This document shows positions 34,867 through 43,039 of a DNA stretch of 64,000 bases, one piece after another. The DNA is from Sphingobium sp. Z007 (GTDB lineage: Bacteria > Pseudomonadota > Alphaproteobacteria > Sphingomonadales > Sphingomonadaceae): the NCBI RefSeq assembly GCF_900013425.1, contig NZ_FBXK01000001.1, positions 284,001-348,000 on the forward strand. Reading direction: 5' to 3'. The position numbers and the translations under genes are program-made. The notes beneath the pieces were generated by a model. The model searched no databases and was not told the DNA's origin. It saw nothing but the letters and a program-made list of their open reading frames with translations. Positions within the stretch are counted from its first letter, which is position 1. Each line of letters begins with the position of its first letter.

Positions 34867-36257
34867 CAATGCTGCTGCGATCGGTCGAGCTTGAGGGCGA
34901 TGTCGTCGATGTGCGGATCGCCGGTGGTCGCATCGTACAGATTGGGCCGGGGCTGAGCGGGGACGCAGCGATTGTCGAGGGGCGGGGCGGGGCATTGATA
35001 CCAGGCTTGGCCGACCATCATCTCCACATCCTGGCCACCGCGGCGCGGCGGGCCTCGGTCGCTATCGACGATGTGGCAGACATCGACGCAATCGCCGCGC
35101 GGCTGGCGGCGGTGGAGGGCCTAGGCTGGATTCGGGCGGTGGGTTGTCCTGCGGTGCTGGCCGACGCGATGACGCGCGACGATCTGGACGTGATGGTGCC
35201 CGACCGGCCGTTGCGGATGCAGGACCAGACGGGCGCGCTATGGCTGTTGAACGGCGCGGCGCTCGATCGCGTGCTGGCCGGTCTGGGTGCAGGCGACTGG
35301 CCCGCCAGCGTCGAGCGCGATGCTAAGGGACGGCCGACGGGTCGCATCTGGCGCGGCGACGACTGGCTGCGCGGGCGCATGGCGACCGATCCGCCCGACC
35401 TGGCACCGCTGGGACGGGAACTGGCGCGTTATGGCGTCACCGCGCTCGCCGACGCGAGCGTTTCCAATGATGCGCGATCGGCCGCCTTGCTGGCCGAAGC
35501 CGTGCGAACGGGCACCCTGCCCCAGCGGCTGATGCTGATGAGTGCCGGCCCGCTTACGGCCCCTGCGGACGGTGCCTTCACGGTCGGGCCGGTGAAGCTA
35601 TTGATCGATACGCGCGCGCTGCCACCCTTCGACGCTATGGTGGCGAACATCGCCGATGCCCATGATCGCGGCCGTGCGGCGGCGGTACATTGCGTCACGG
35701 CGACCGAATTGGCCTTCACCCTGGCCGCCTTCACCGAAGCGGGGTGCCAGGATGGCGACCGGATCGAACATGGCAGCGTGATTGCGCCCGACGCCATTGC
35801 AGCGATCCGTGAAGCAGGCCTGCGGGTCGTGACCCAGGCGGGGTTCATCGCCGCGCGGGGGGACCGCTATCTGCGCGATGTCGCGGCGCAGGATCGGCCA
35901 GACCTCTACCGGGCCGCATCCTTGCTGAATGCGGGCATCCGGGTGGCCGGTAGCAGCGATGCCCCCTATGGCCCGCTCGACCCGTGGATCGGCATGGCCA
36001 CGAGCATCGACCGTAGGGCGCCCTCTGGCGCTGTGATCGGCGCGCTGGAGGGGTTGACGCCGCGCGCTGCGCTCGACCGCTATCTGTCGCCGCTCGACGA
36101 TCCGGGCGGTCCGGTGCGCCGCGTCGCGGTCGGCGGACCTGCCGACCTCTGTCTGCTCGATCGGCCACTGGATCGGGCGCTTGCCGCCCCGTCATCGGCG
36201 CATGTCAGGGCGACCTGGCGAGACGGAACCATGATCTACCGCTACGGTGATATTTGA
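34863..36257 (+). CDS. Amidohydrolase (YtcJ/Amidohydro_3-like metal hydrolase)
   Basis: 464 residues from ATG 34863 (a second ATG two codons later). Metal-site motifs are GLADHHLHIL after the first beta-strands, VHCVTATEL, DRIEHGSVI and GSSDAPYGPLDPW, in the order of the amidohydrolase superfamily. The region between is that of YtcJ-like proteins (QTGALWLLNGAALDRV, GRIWRGDDWLR). It hydrolyses an amide, lactone or ring C-C/C-N bond; the substrate is unknown, though ring cleavage of a CoA-independent intermediate would fit. The stop codon lies inside the palindrome at 36254-36271. Confidence 0.75.
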   Translation: MTMLLRSVELEGDVVDVRIAGGRIVQIGPGLSGDAAIVEGRGGALIPGLADHHLHILATAARRASVAIDDVADIDAIAARLAAVEGLGWIRAVGCPAVLADAMTRDDLDVMVPDRPLRMQDQTGALWLLNGAALDRVLAGLGAGDWPASVERDAKGRPTGRIWRGDDWLRGRMATDPPDLAPLGRELARYGVTALADASVSNDARSAALLAEAVRTGTLPQRLMLMSAGPLTAPADGAFTVGPVKLLIDTRALPPFDAMVANIADAHDRGRAAAVHCVTATELAFTLAAFTEAGCQDGDRIEHGSVIAPDAIAAIREAGLRVVTQAGFIAARGDRYLRDVAAQDRPDLYRAASLLNAGIRVAGSSDAPYGPLDPWIGMATSIDRRAPSGAVIGALEGLTPRAALDRYLSPLDDPGGPVRRVAVGGPADLCLLDRPLDRALAAPSSAHVRATWRDGTMIYRYGDI

Positions 36258-36271
36258 CACTCTAGTGTCAA
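36254..36271. promoter_or_regulatory. Inverted-repeat operator upstream of SDR gene
   Basis: TTGACACT, two bases, AGTGTCAA: a perfect 8-bp-arm palindrome overlapping the amidohydrolase stop codon and 56 bp before the next start codon. A second, overlapping dyad TGTCA-AGA-TGACA follows. It may add an internal, regulated promoter for the downstream half of the operon. Confidence 0.5.
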
Positions 36272-36326
36272 GATGACATGGGGTGGTCGTTCGACGCGAC
36301 AATATGGCATCGGCGGGAGAGGCGAG

Positions 36327-37184
36327 ATGACCTTATCTATCGACCTGAGCGGCAAAACGGCGGTCGTTACCGGCGGCGGTGGCGGGCTGGGCCGCGCGAT
36401 CGGGATTCGTCTGGCGCAGGCGGGCGCCCATGTCGCGATCGGCGACATCGTTCCCGAACGCTGCGAGGAAACCGCGGCCCGTGTGCGTGAGGCCGGGCGC
36501 GACGCGCTGCCCTACCCGATGGACGTGATGGACGGCGATCAGGTGCGTGCGCTGGTGGCCGCCGCCGATGCGCGATTCGGCCGGATCGACATATTGGTGA
36601 ACAATGCGGGCGGCGTGTCGCGCCGGATGTTCGCCGATCAGTCGCAACGCAGCTGGCAGCGCCATATCGACATTAATTTCACCAGCATGTTGGCCGCCAC
36701 CCATGCCGTCATCCCCATCATGCGGCGCGGCGGGCAGGGCGGCGCGATCGTTGGCGTCAGCAGCATGGAGGGCGCGCGCGCCGCACCCGGCTTTGCCGTC
36801 TATGCCGCGTGCAAGGCAGCGATGGAGAGCTTTGCCAAGTCGATCGCGCTGGAACTGTCGGCCGACGGCATCCGCGTCAATTGCATCGCCCCCGACCACA
36901 GCGTCACGCCGGGCAATCGCGGCAATCGCGCCGGTCCGGTCGATCCGGCCAGTTGGCTCCAGCCCACCCCGGAAGCGGCGGACGCGATGAACCGCGCCAT
37001 TCCCCTGGGCCGGGAAGGCGTGGACATGGAATGCGGCGATGCGGTCGCATTCCTGTGCTCGGACCGGGCGAGCTATATCACCGGCATCACCCTGCCGGTC
37101 GATGGCGGGACGATGGCGGCATCGGGCTGGCACCGGGCCAGGCAAGGCCATTGGACGCTGGCGGAAGGTCTGGATTTTGGCTGA
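36327..37184 (+). CDS. SDR-family oxidoreductase
   Basis: 285 residues from ATG 36327, preceded by GGGAGAGG. VVTGGGGGLGRAIGIRLA (cofactor), NNAGG, the catalytic SSMEGA and YAACKAAMESF, and the C-terminal GITLPVDGGTMAASGW. Acidic D after the second strand (AIGDIV) suggests NAD(H). Likely a hydroxyacyl-CoA or ring-hydroxyl dehydrogenase of the same pathway. 82 bp separate it from the next gene. Confidence 0.85.
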   Translation: MTLSIDLSGKTAVVTGGGGGLGRAIGIRLAQAGAHVAIGDIVPERCEETAARVREAGRDALPYPMDVMDGDQVRALVAAADARFGRIDILVNNAGGVSRRMFADQSQRSWQRHIDINFTSMLAATHAVIPIMRRGGQGGAIVGVSSMEGARAAPGFAVYAACKAAMESFAKSIALELSADGIRVNCIAPDHSVTPGNRGNRAGPVDPASWLQPTPEAADAMNRAIPLGREGVDMECGDAVAFLCSDRASYITGITLPVDGGTMAASGWHRARQGHWTLAEGLDFG

Positions 37185-37266
37185 CGCGATCAGGCGCCCG
37201 CCGACTGTCGCTCAGGGATGAACGCGCTGATCGACAAGCGCACACCTCGATATAAAGGAGAATGAG

Positions 37267-38322
37267 ATGACTGATGATCCGCACCTGATCTTCACGCCGG
37301 ACGATGATCGTTATCACCAACTGTCCGACGATCCCTACGAGACGGAAACCAACTGGTGGTCGTTCAATATCCCCGAACGCAAGATCGCCTGCTGGCTCCA
37401 CACGCCCTATTATCCCAATCGCAAGACCGTGACCTGGCGCATCTTCGTGTGGGACGATCAGGGGATCGAGCCGGGGCGGCTGGCTTATTACAAGAAGGTC
37501 GAGGAAGCGCCGATGCCGGACGCGCCGGACCTGCGCGACATCACTTTCCCGCAGGGCGGCTACAGCCTCAAGATGCTGGAGCCGGGGATGCAATATCATC
37601 TGGCCTACGAGGATAAGGAGCGCGGCTTCGCGCTCGATTTCACCCACACCGGCGTCCACCCGCCGCACCGTTTCCAGCCAGGCGAGCCGCCCTTCATGCA
37701 GACGCCCCATTATGACCAGCTGGGCCATGTCGTGGGCACGATGACGCTGCGCGGCGAGAAGATCGCGATCGACGGGGTGGGCGTGCGCGACCGCACCTGG
37801 GGGCCGCGTGGCGGCCCGTACCAGACCAGCCGTAAGAAACATGCCGACGACAGCCAGCGCGTGAAACATCCCGGCGGGCCGCTCTGGCGCCAGATCGAGC
37901 GGGAGCGGGGGCGCGGGCGGATCGACTATATCTATGGGCACAGCCTAGATTTCCAGACCGGCTTCCTGGGCTTCGTGCGGATGCAGGATGCCGATGCGAA
38001 GGGCTGGGCGCCGATGAATGTCGGCTGGTTGCTCAAGGACGGGGTGTTCGGCGAAATCGACAAGACCGGGTCGCGGATGCTCAATTTCCGCGATCCGGTG
38101 GCGGGCTGGAACAGTCATATGCTGGTCGATCTGACCGATACGACCGGGCGCAGGCTGGAGGCGGAGGGTCAGTCCGTCAGCCGCATGAGCGAGGGCGGCT
38201 ATGGCCTCAACCAGCTGATGCGGTGGGAGATGGACGGCAAGATCGGCTGGGGCGAGGATCAGGATGTATGGGTTGGCGACCATTTCGCGCGGATGCTGAA
38301 TGCGTTGAGGACTACCCGGTGA
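37267..38322 (+). CDS. DUF7064/DUF7065-like (CrtC-type lipocalin fold) protein
   Basis: 351 residues. NWWSFNIPERKIACWLHTPYYPN, the strongly conserved VRDRTWGPRGG and GYGLNQLMRWEMDG are familiar from proteins found beside phosphotransferase-like genes in steroid/terpenoid catabolic clusters of actinobacteria and sphingomonads. The fold is thought to be a lipocalin-like double barrel, related to hydroxyneurosporene hydratase/synthase. The role is unknown; hydration or isomerisation of a hydrophobic ligand, or ligand carriage, is possible. A GTGA overlap couples it to the phosphotransferase-like gene. Confidence 0.65.
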   Translation: MTDDPHLIFTPDDDRYHQLSDDPYETETNWWSFNIPERKIACWLHTPYYPNRKTVTWRIFVWDDQGIEPGRLAYYKKVEEAPMPDAPDLRDITFPQGGYSLKMLEPGMQYHLAYEDKERGFALDFTHTGVHPPHRFQPGEPPFMQTPHYDQLGHVVGTMTLRGEKIAIDGVGVRDRTWGPRGGPYQTSRKKHADDSQRVKHPGGPLWRQIERERGRGRIDYIYGHSLDFQTGFLGFVRMQDADAKGWAPMNVGWLLKDGVFGEIDKTGSRMLNFRDPVAGWNSHMLVDLTDTTGRRLEAEGQSVSRMSEGGYGLNQLMRWEMDGKIGWGEDQDVWVGDHFARMLNALRTTR

Positions 38323-39689
38323 GCGACCCCAAGGCGCTTCTGCCCCAGGGTTTGGGCGATGCTGTCGAGCAGGCGGCGGGCGCAGTCATCACGCAGGTGG
38401 TGCCGCGCGGCGGTGGCGGCGCCTCCCGCTCCGGCGCGGAGCTGTCGTTGCAATGGCCCGACGGAACCGTCCACCACGCCTATATGAATTATGACGTCGA
38501 TCGAGCGGGAGCGGGCGACGACGCCGCGTTCCTGCGCGAAGCGGGTATATTGCGTGCCTTGTCCGGACCGCTGCGCGAAGCAGGCGTGCGGACCGCGCCC
38601 TACATCACCTCGGTGCCGGATATGCGGGCGCTGGTGACGGCAAAGGTGGCTGGTGAGGCCAATTTCCACACCGTGCGCGATCCCGCTCTGCGCTCCGCCA
38701 TCGCCGCAGACCTGATGGCGCAACTGGCGGCGCTGCACGGTATCGATGTGGCGACAGTCGACGGACTGGGCGATGTGCACAGCGTTCATGCCGAAATCCT
38801 GGCGCGCATCGGGACGATCCGCGCGCATGTCCGCGCGCATGGCGACGATCCGCTGATCCACCTGGCGCTCGACTGGCTGGAGGCGAACATGCCGCCTGAA
38901 CCGGATCATGTGGTCGTGGTGCATGGCGACTGGGGAGCAGGCAATTTCATGTTCGAGGGTGACCGGGTGACGGCGCTGCTCGATTGGGAACTGGTGCATT
39001 TCGGCGATCCGATGGCCGACATGGCGATGCTGTGCCTGCGCGGGCTGTTCCAGCCGCTGGTGCCGTTGCCGGAGGCCTTTGCCGCTTATGAGGCGGCCGG
39101 TGGGGACAAGGTCGATCTCGACCGGGTGCGCTACTGGCGTCTGCTGTTCCAGACCGGCTTCGCCAGCCTTGCGCACCATGATGATCCCAATGCGCCACCG
39201 CCGCCGAACCTGGGCATGAACATGGTCTATTCCATGGTCCATCGTCGCGTGCTGGCCGATGCGCTGGCGCAAGCGAGCGGCGTCGTCCTGCCCTACGTGG
39301 CGATGCCCGATGCCACGCCCGGTGCGCTCGACCGCTCCTTCATCATCGCACTCGACGATCTGCGCGATATCATCGTACCACGCCTCGCCGACCAGCAGGC
39401 TTCGGTCAAGGCGAAGGGTTTGGCCCGACTCGTCAAATGGTGGCAGGCCCATGCGCGCTATGGCGCGGGGTATGAAGCGGCGGAGCGCGACGAATTGTCT
39501 CACGCGCTGGGGCGATCCTTCACCACACGGGCGCAGGGGCGCAACGCGCTGCGTGACGCGGTGCTGGCCGGGACGATCGACAGGGCGGTCGCGGTTGGGT
39601 TGGTCCATGCCCGCGTAACGCGCGAAAATGCGTTGATGGCCGACGCCATGGGTGGCCTGGCCACCACCCGCTGCGCCCCGCTGGAATAG
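38319..39689 (+). CDS. Phosphotransferase-family protein (APH/ACAD10-like)
   Basis: 456 residues from GTG 38319, overlapping the previous stop. Aminoglycoside-phosphotransferase-like kinase fold: VVVVHGDWGAGNFMFEGDRVTALLDWELVHFGDPMADMAMLCLRG holds the catalytic HGD-x-x-x-x-N and the metal-binding D. Related proteins are ACAD10/11 kinase domains, which phosphorylate 4-hydroxyacyl-CoAs. Here it could phosphorylate a hydroxylated acyl-CoA or alcohol before elimination. The C-terminal 110 residues are helical and not recognised. Last gene of the operon. Confidence 0.75.
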   Translation: MSDPKALLPQGLGDAVEQAAGAVITQVVPRGGGGASRSGAELSLQWPDGTVHHAYMNYDVDRAGAGDDAAFLREAGILRALSGPLREAGVRTAPYITSVPDMRALVTAKVAGEANFHTVRDPALRSAIAADLMAQLAALHGIDVATVDGLGDVHSVHAEILARIGTIRAHVRAHGDDPLIHLALDWLEANMPPEPDHVVVVHGDWGAGNFMFEGDRVTALLDWELVHFGDPMADMAMLCLRGLFQPLVPLPEAFAAYEAAGGDKVDLDRVRYWRLLFQTGFASLAHHDDPNAPPPPNLGMNMVYSMVHRRVLADALAQASGVVLPYVAMPDATPGALDRSFIIALDDLRDIIVPRLADQQASVKAKGLARLVKWWQAHARYGAGYEAAERDELSHALGRSFTTRAQGRNALRDAVLAGTIDRAVAVGLVHARVTRENALMADAMGGLATTRCAPLE

Positions 39690-39824
39690 GACGCACGAGC
39701 GGCGGCAGCGAACGGTTTTTCCGACGATTTGCGGTCGCCAGCGTAGCTATACGGACCCGGACCGCCATTCGACCCGCAACTTTTCGTCGGCGGTTTACAT
39801 GTTTCCCTTTGCGCGATAGAAAGA

Positions 39825-39839
39825 CTGACATATTGTCAG
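39825..39839. promoter_or_regulatory. Short palindrome upstream of CoA-transferase gene
   Basis: CTGACA, three bases, TGTCAG in the 228-bp gap before the CoA-transferase/ligase operon. It shares TGACA/TGTCA half-sites with 28930-28956 and 36254-36271 but with a different spacing. The rest of the gap contains no gene. Confidence 0.4.
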
Positions 39840-39917
39840 CTATTGACCCTGCATATGACGGGGGCTTGACGCAATTGGGAGATGGATGATGCCTGACAGG
39901 CCGGTGAGGAAAGCGCG

Positions 39918-41147
39918 ATGACCAAGGTGATGGAGGGCGTGCGGGTTCTGGAAGTCGCGCAATTCACCTATGTGCCTGCCGCAGGCGCGGTGCTGGCCGA
40001 CTGGGGCGCCGATGTTCTCAAGATCGAGCATCCGGTGCGGGGCGATGCGCAACGGGGCATCCAGATGCTGGCAAAGCTGGCCATCAATCCGCAACGCAGC
40101 ACGCTCATGCATCACCCCAATCGCGGTAAGCGTTCGATCGGGATCGACGTATCGACGCCGGAGGGGCAGGCGTTGATTTATGAGCTGGCCAAGAGCTGCG
40201 ACGTCTTCCTGACCAATTATCTGCCCCAGCAGCGGCAGAAGCTGAAGATCGACCTGGACCATATCCGCGCCGCCAATCCCGACATAATCTATGCGCGTGG
40301 ATCAGCCTTTGGCGAAAAGGGACCAGAGCGGGAGAAGGGCGGCTTCGATTCGACCGCCTTCTGGGCGCGGGGCGGATCGGCCAAGCTGGTCAGTCCGCCG
40401 GAATTGGGCGGACCCCTGCTCCAGCCGGGACCGGCCTATGGCGACACGATCGGCGGCATGAACCTGGCGGGTGGCATTGCGGCCGCGCTGTTTCATCGCG
40501 AGCGGACCGGCGAGGCAACCGAGGTGGATGTGTCGCTGCTGTCGTCGGGCATCTGGGCGACGGCGTGCAGCATCGATGTGGCGATGGAACTGAACATGGT
40601 GCCTTTCCGTTCGGCCATGCCGGGTTGCGAGGATGCGGGCACCAATCCGTTCGTGGGCGTGTTTGAAACGGCCGATGGCGGCCATATCAACCTGACCGTG
40701 CTGAAACCCGGCCCGTTCATCCAGGACACGTTCGAGCATCTGCACATCGCCGACCATGCGAGCGACCCGCGCTTTACGACGGATGTGGAACTGATGGCCC
40801 ATGCCGCCGATGCGCAGGCGCTGGTACGCGCAGCCTTCAAGCAGCATCCGTTCAAATATTGGCTGGAGCGCCTGAAGACGATGAAGGGGCAATGGGCCGC
40901 CTATCAGACGGTACTGGACGTTGCGACCGACGAGCAGGTTTTGGCCAACGACCTGATCTTTGAAGTGGAATCCGCCGATGGCGGGCCGCCGATCAAGCTG
41001 GTCGCCAATCCTGTCCAGTTCAACAAGGCAGGCGTCCAGTCGACGCGCTCGCCCGAACCCAGCGAACATACCGAATTGGTGCTGATGGAAATGGGCATCG
41101 ACTGGGATCGTATCGAAGAATTGAAAAGCAAGGGCGCGATCGCCTGA
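39918..41147 (+). CDS. Class III (CaiB/BaiF) CoA-transferase
   Basis: 409 residues, normal length. GVRVLEVAQFTYVPAAGAVLADWGADVLKIEHPVRGDAQRG at the N-terminus, HHPNRGKRSIGIDVSTPEGQALI, YARGSAFGEKGPEREKGGFDSTAFWARGG and ATEVDVSLLSSGIWATAC in the region that holds the catalytic Asp. It transfers CoA to a carboxylic acid from a donor acyl-CoA. The following genes (small conserved protein, AMP-forming ligase) suggest two alternative ways of CoA activation within one operon. Confidence 0.9.
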   Translation: MTKVMEGVRVLEVAQFTYVPAAGAVLADWGADVLKIEHPVRGDAQRGIQMLAKLAINPQRSTLMHHPNRGKRSIGIDVSTPEGQALIYELAKSCDVFLTNYLPQQRQKLKIDLDHIRAANPDIIYARGSAFGEKGPEREKGGFDSTAFWARGGSAKLVSPPELGGPLLQPGPAYGDTIGGMNLAGGIAAALFHRERTGEATEVDVSLLSSGIWATACSIDVAMELNMVPFRSAMPGCEDAGTNPFVGVFETADGGHINLTVLKPGPFIQDTFEHLHIADHASDPRFTTDVELMAHAADAQALVRAAFKQHPFKYWLERLKTMKGQWAAYQTVLDVATDEQVLANDLIFEVESADGGPPIKLVANPVQFNKAGVQSTRSPEPSEHTELVLMEMGIDWDRIEELKSKGAIA

Positions 41148-41170
41148 TCGCATCTTGGGAGGCAGGGTTT

Positions 41171-41479
41171 ATGCAGTTGAAACCGGGATCGCGCTGGAAG
41201 AGCGCGGTATGCGATACCGAAGTCGTCGTGGTACGGCCGCCCAAGGGCGATGTCGTGTTGGAATGCGGCGGCGCGCCGATGATCGCGAAGGATGGGGCGG
41301 CACCCGAAGGATTGTCGCTGTCGCCCGAACACGCGAACGGCACGGCGGTGGGCAAGCGCTATTTCGACGAAGGCGTCGGTATCGAAGTGTTGGGCAGCAA
41401 GGCGGGCAAGGGATCGCTGTCGGCCAATGGCACGCCGTTGTCGATCAAGGAAGCCAAAGCGCTTCCGGCCTCTGACTGA
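41171..41479 (+). CDS. Small conserved protein of CoA-ligase operons
   Basis: 102 residues (MQLKPGSRWKSAVCDTEVVVVRPP, LECGGAPM, GKRYFDEGVGIEVLGSKAGKGSL). I recall similar small proteins beside acyl-CoA synthetase genes in actinobacteria and sphingomonads, without an assigned function. Cysteines in VCDTE and LECGG could bind a metal or cofactor. It has GGGAGGC-type upstream sequence and is 18 bases ahead of the ligase gene, so co-translation is likely. Confidence 0.65.
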   Translation: MQLKPGSRWKSAVCDTEVVVVRPPKGDVVLECGGAPMIAKDGAAPEGLSLSPEHANGTAVGKRYFDEGVGIEVLGSKAGKGSLSANGTPLSIKEAKALPASD

Positions 41480-41497
41480 GCTGGAGTAGCAGCGGCA

Positions 41498-43000
41498 ATG
41501 CAGACGCATCTTCTGCTCGAAATGGGCGCGGACAGCTTTCCTGAACGGATCGCCCTTTCGGGTGGCGGTGCGAGTGTGGATTATGGCGAATTGCTGGCGC
41601 GGGCGCGCGCCGGCGCTGCCTGGGCGAACGCGCAACCGGGCGCACGGCTGGTGTTCATCGGCCTGAACGGACCGACGCTGCCGGTCGCGCTGTTCGCCAG
41701 CGGCCTTGCGGGCAAGCCCTTCGTGCCGATCAACTACCGCCTGTCCGATGCGGACCTTTGCAAGTTGCTGGCCCGTACCGCGCCGTCGATCGCGGTGGTG
41801 GACGCCGACATGCTACCGCGCGTGCAGGATGTGGATGGCGTCACCTTCGTCGCTCGCACCGATTTCGATGCGCTGTGCATCGATCGTGTCTGGCGCGCGG
41901 TCGATCTGGACTATGCGGACGAGGATATCGCGGTCCTGCTGTTCACCAGCGGCACGACCGGCGAACCCAAGGCCGCGGTGCTGCGTCATGCCAATCTGAC
42001 ATCCTATGTCATTTCGACCGTCGAATTCATGGGCGCGCAGGATGGCGAGGCCGCGCTCGTCAGCGTGCCGCCCTATCATATTGCGGGCATATCGGCGATC
42101 CTGACCAACATCTATAATGGCCGCCGGCTGGTCTATCTGGACGCCTTCACGCCCGAACGCTGGGTCGATCGGGTGCAGGCCGAAAAGGTGACGCACGCCA
42201 TGGTCGTGCCGACGATGCTGGGGCGCATTCTGGACGTGCTGGACGCGCGCGGGGAAAATCTGCCGGAATTACGGGCGCTGTCCTATGGCGGCGGCCGTAT
42301 GCCGCAGCCAGTGATCGAACGTGCGCTGGCGCACATGCCCCATGTCGATTATGTCAACGCCTATGGCTTGACCGAAACCAGTTCGACCATTGCCGTGCTG
42401 GGTCCGCAGGACCATCGCGATGCGATCGGATCGGACGATCCGGTGGTGCGTCGGCGGCTGGGGTCGGTCGGACGGCCGCTGCCCACGCTGGAGTTGGAGA
42501 TACGCTGCCCCGAAGGGCGGATCGTGGCGGCGGGCGAGTCCGGCGAAATCCATGTGCGCGGCGAGCAAGTGGCAGGCGAATATACCCATAAGAGCGTGCT
42601 GAGCGCCGATGGCTGGTTCGCCACCAATGATGCGGGCTGGCTGGACGACGCGGGCTATCTCTATGTCGAAGGGCGACTGGACGATGTCATCGTGCGCGGT
42701 GGCGAGAATATCTCGCCCGGCGAGATCGAGGATGTGCTGCGCCAGCATCCCGGCGTCGCCGACGTGGCGGTATTGGGGCTGCCCGACGACCAATGGGGCG
42801 AGCGGGTGGCGGCGGTGATCGTGCCGCACGATCCGGCACCGACCGTCCAGCAATTGGCCGATTGGGTGAAGGCGCAATTGCGGTCCACCAAGACGCCGGA
42901 AAGTTGGGAATTTCGTGCCGAACTGCCCTATAATGACACCGGCAAGCTGCTGCGTCGCGTGCTGAAGGCGCAACTGTCGAAGGCCTCCGCCAAGGTCTGA
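41498..43000 (+). CDS. Class I adenylate-forming acyl-CoA ligase
   Basis: 500 residues. ATP/AMP motif LLFTSGTTGEPKAAVLRH, NAYGLTETSSTIAV, hinge and A8 region GWFATNDAGWLDDAGYLYVEGRLDDVIVRGGENISPGEIEDVL, and C-terminal Lys in NDTGKLLRRVLK. It activates a fatty or cyclic carboxylic acid to its CoA thioester through an acyl-AMP. It follows a CoA-transferase and a small protein; a strong inverted repeat right after the stop ends the operon. Confidence 0.9.
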   Translation: MQTHLLLEMGADSFPERIALSGGGASVDYGELLARARAGAAWANAQPGARLVFIGLNGPTLPVALFASGLAGKPFVPINYRLSDADLCKLLARTAPSIAVVDADMLPRVQDVDGVTFVARTDFDALCIDRVWRAVDLDYADEDIAVLLFTSGTTGEPKAAVLRHANLTSYVISTVEFMGAQDGEAALVSVPPYHIAGISAILTNIYNGRRLVYLDAFTPERWVDRVQAEKVTHAMVVPTMLGRILDVLDARGENLPELRALSYGGGRMPQPVIERALAHMPHVDYVNAYGLTETSSTIAVLGPQDHRDAIGSDDPVVRRRLGSVGRPLPTLELEIRCPEGRIVAAGESGEIHVRGEQVAGEYTHKSVLSADGWFATNDAGWLDDAGYLYVEGRLDDVIVRGGENISPGEIEDVLRQHPGVADVAVLGLPDDQWGERVAAVIVPHDPAPTVQQLADWVKAQLRSTKTPESWEFRAELPYNDTGKLLRRVLKAQLSKASAKV

Positions 43001-43002
43001 CC

Positions 43003-43038
43003 GATGGTCGGGCGGGCCGTCGCGCCCGCCCGACCATC
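43003..43038. terminator. Bidirectional terminator hairpin
   Basis: GATGGTCGGGCGGGC, six bases, then its exact complement: 15-bp perfect arms filling the gap between two convergent genes (stops at 43000 and 43040). Confidence 0.75.
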
Positions 43039-43039
43039 C

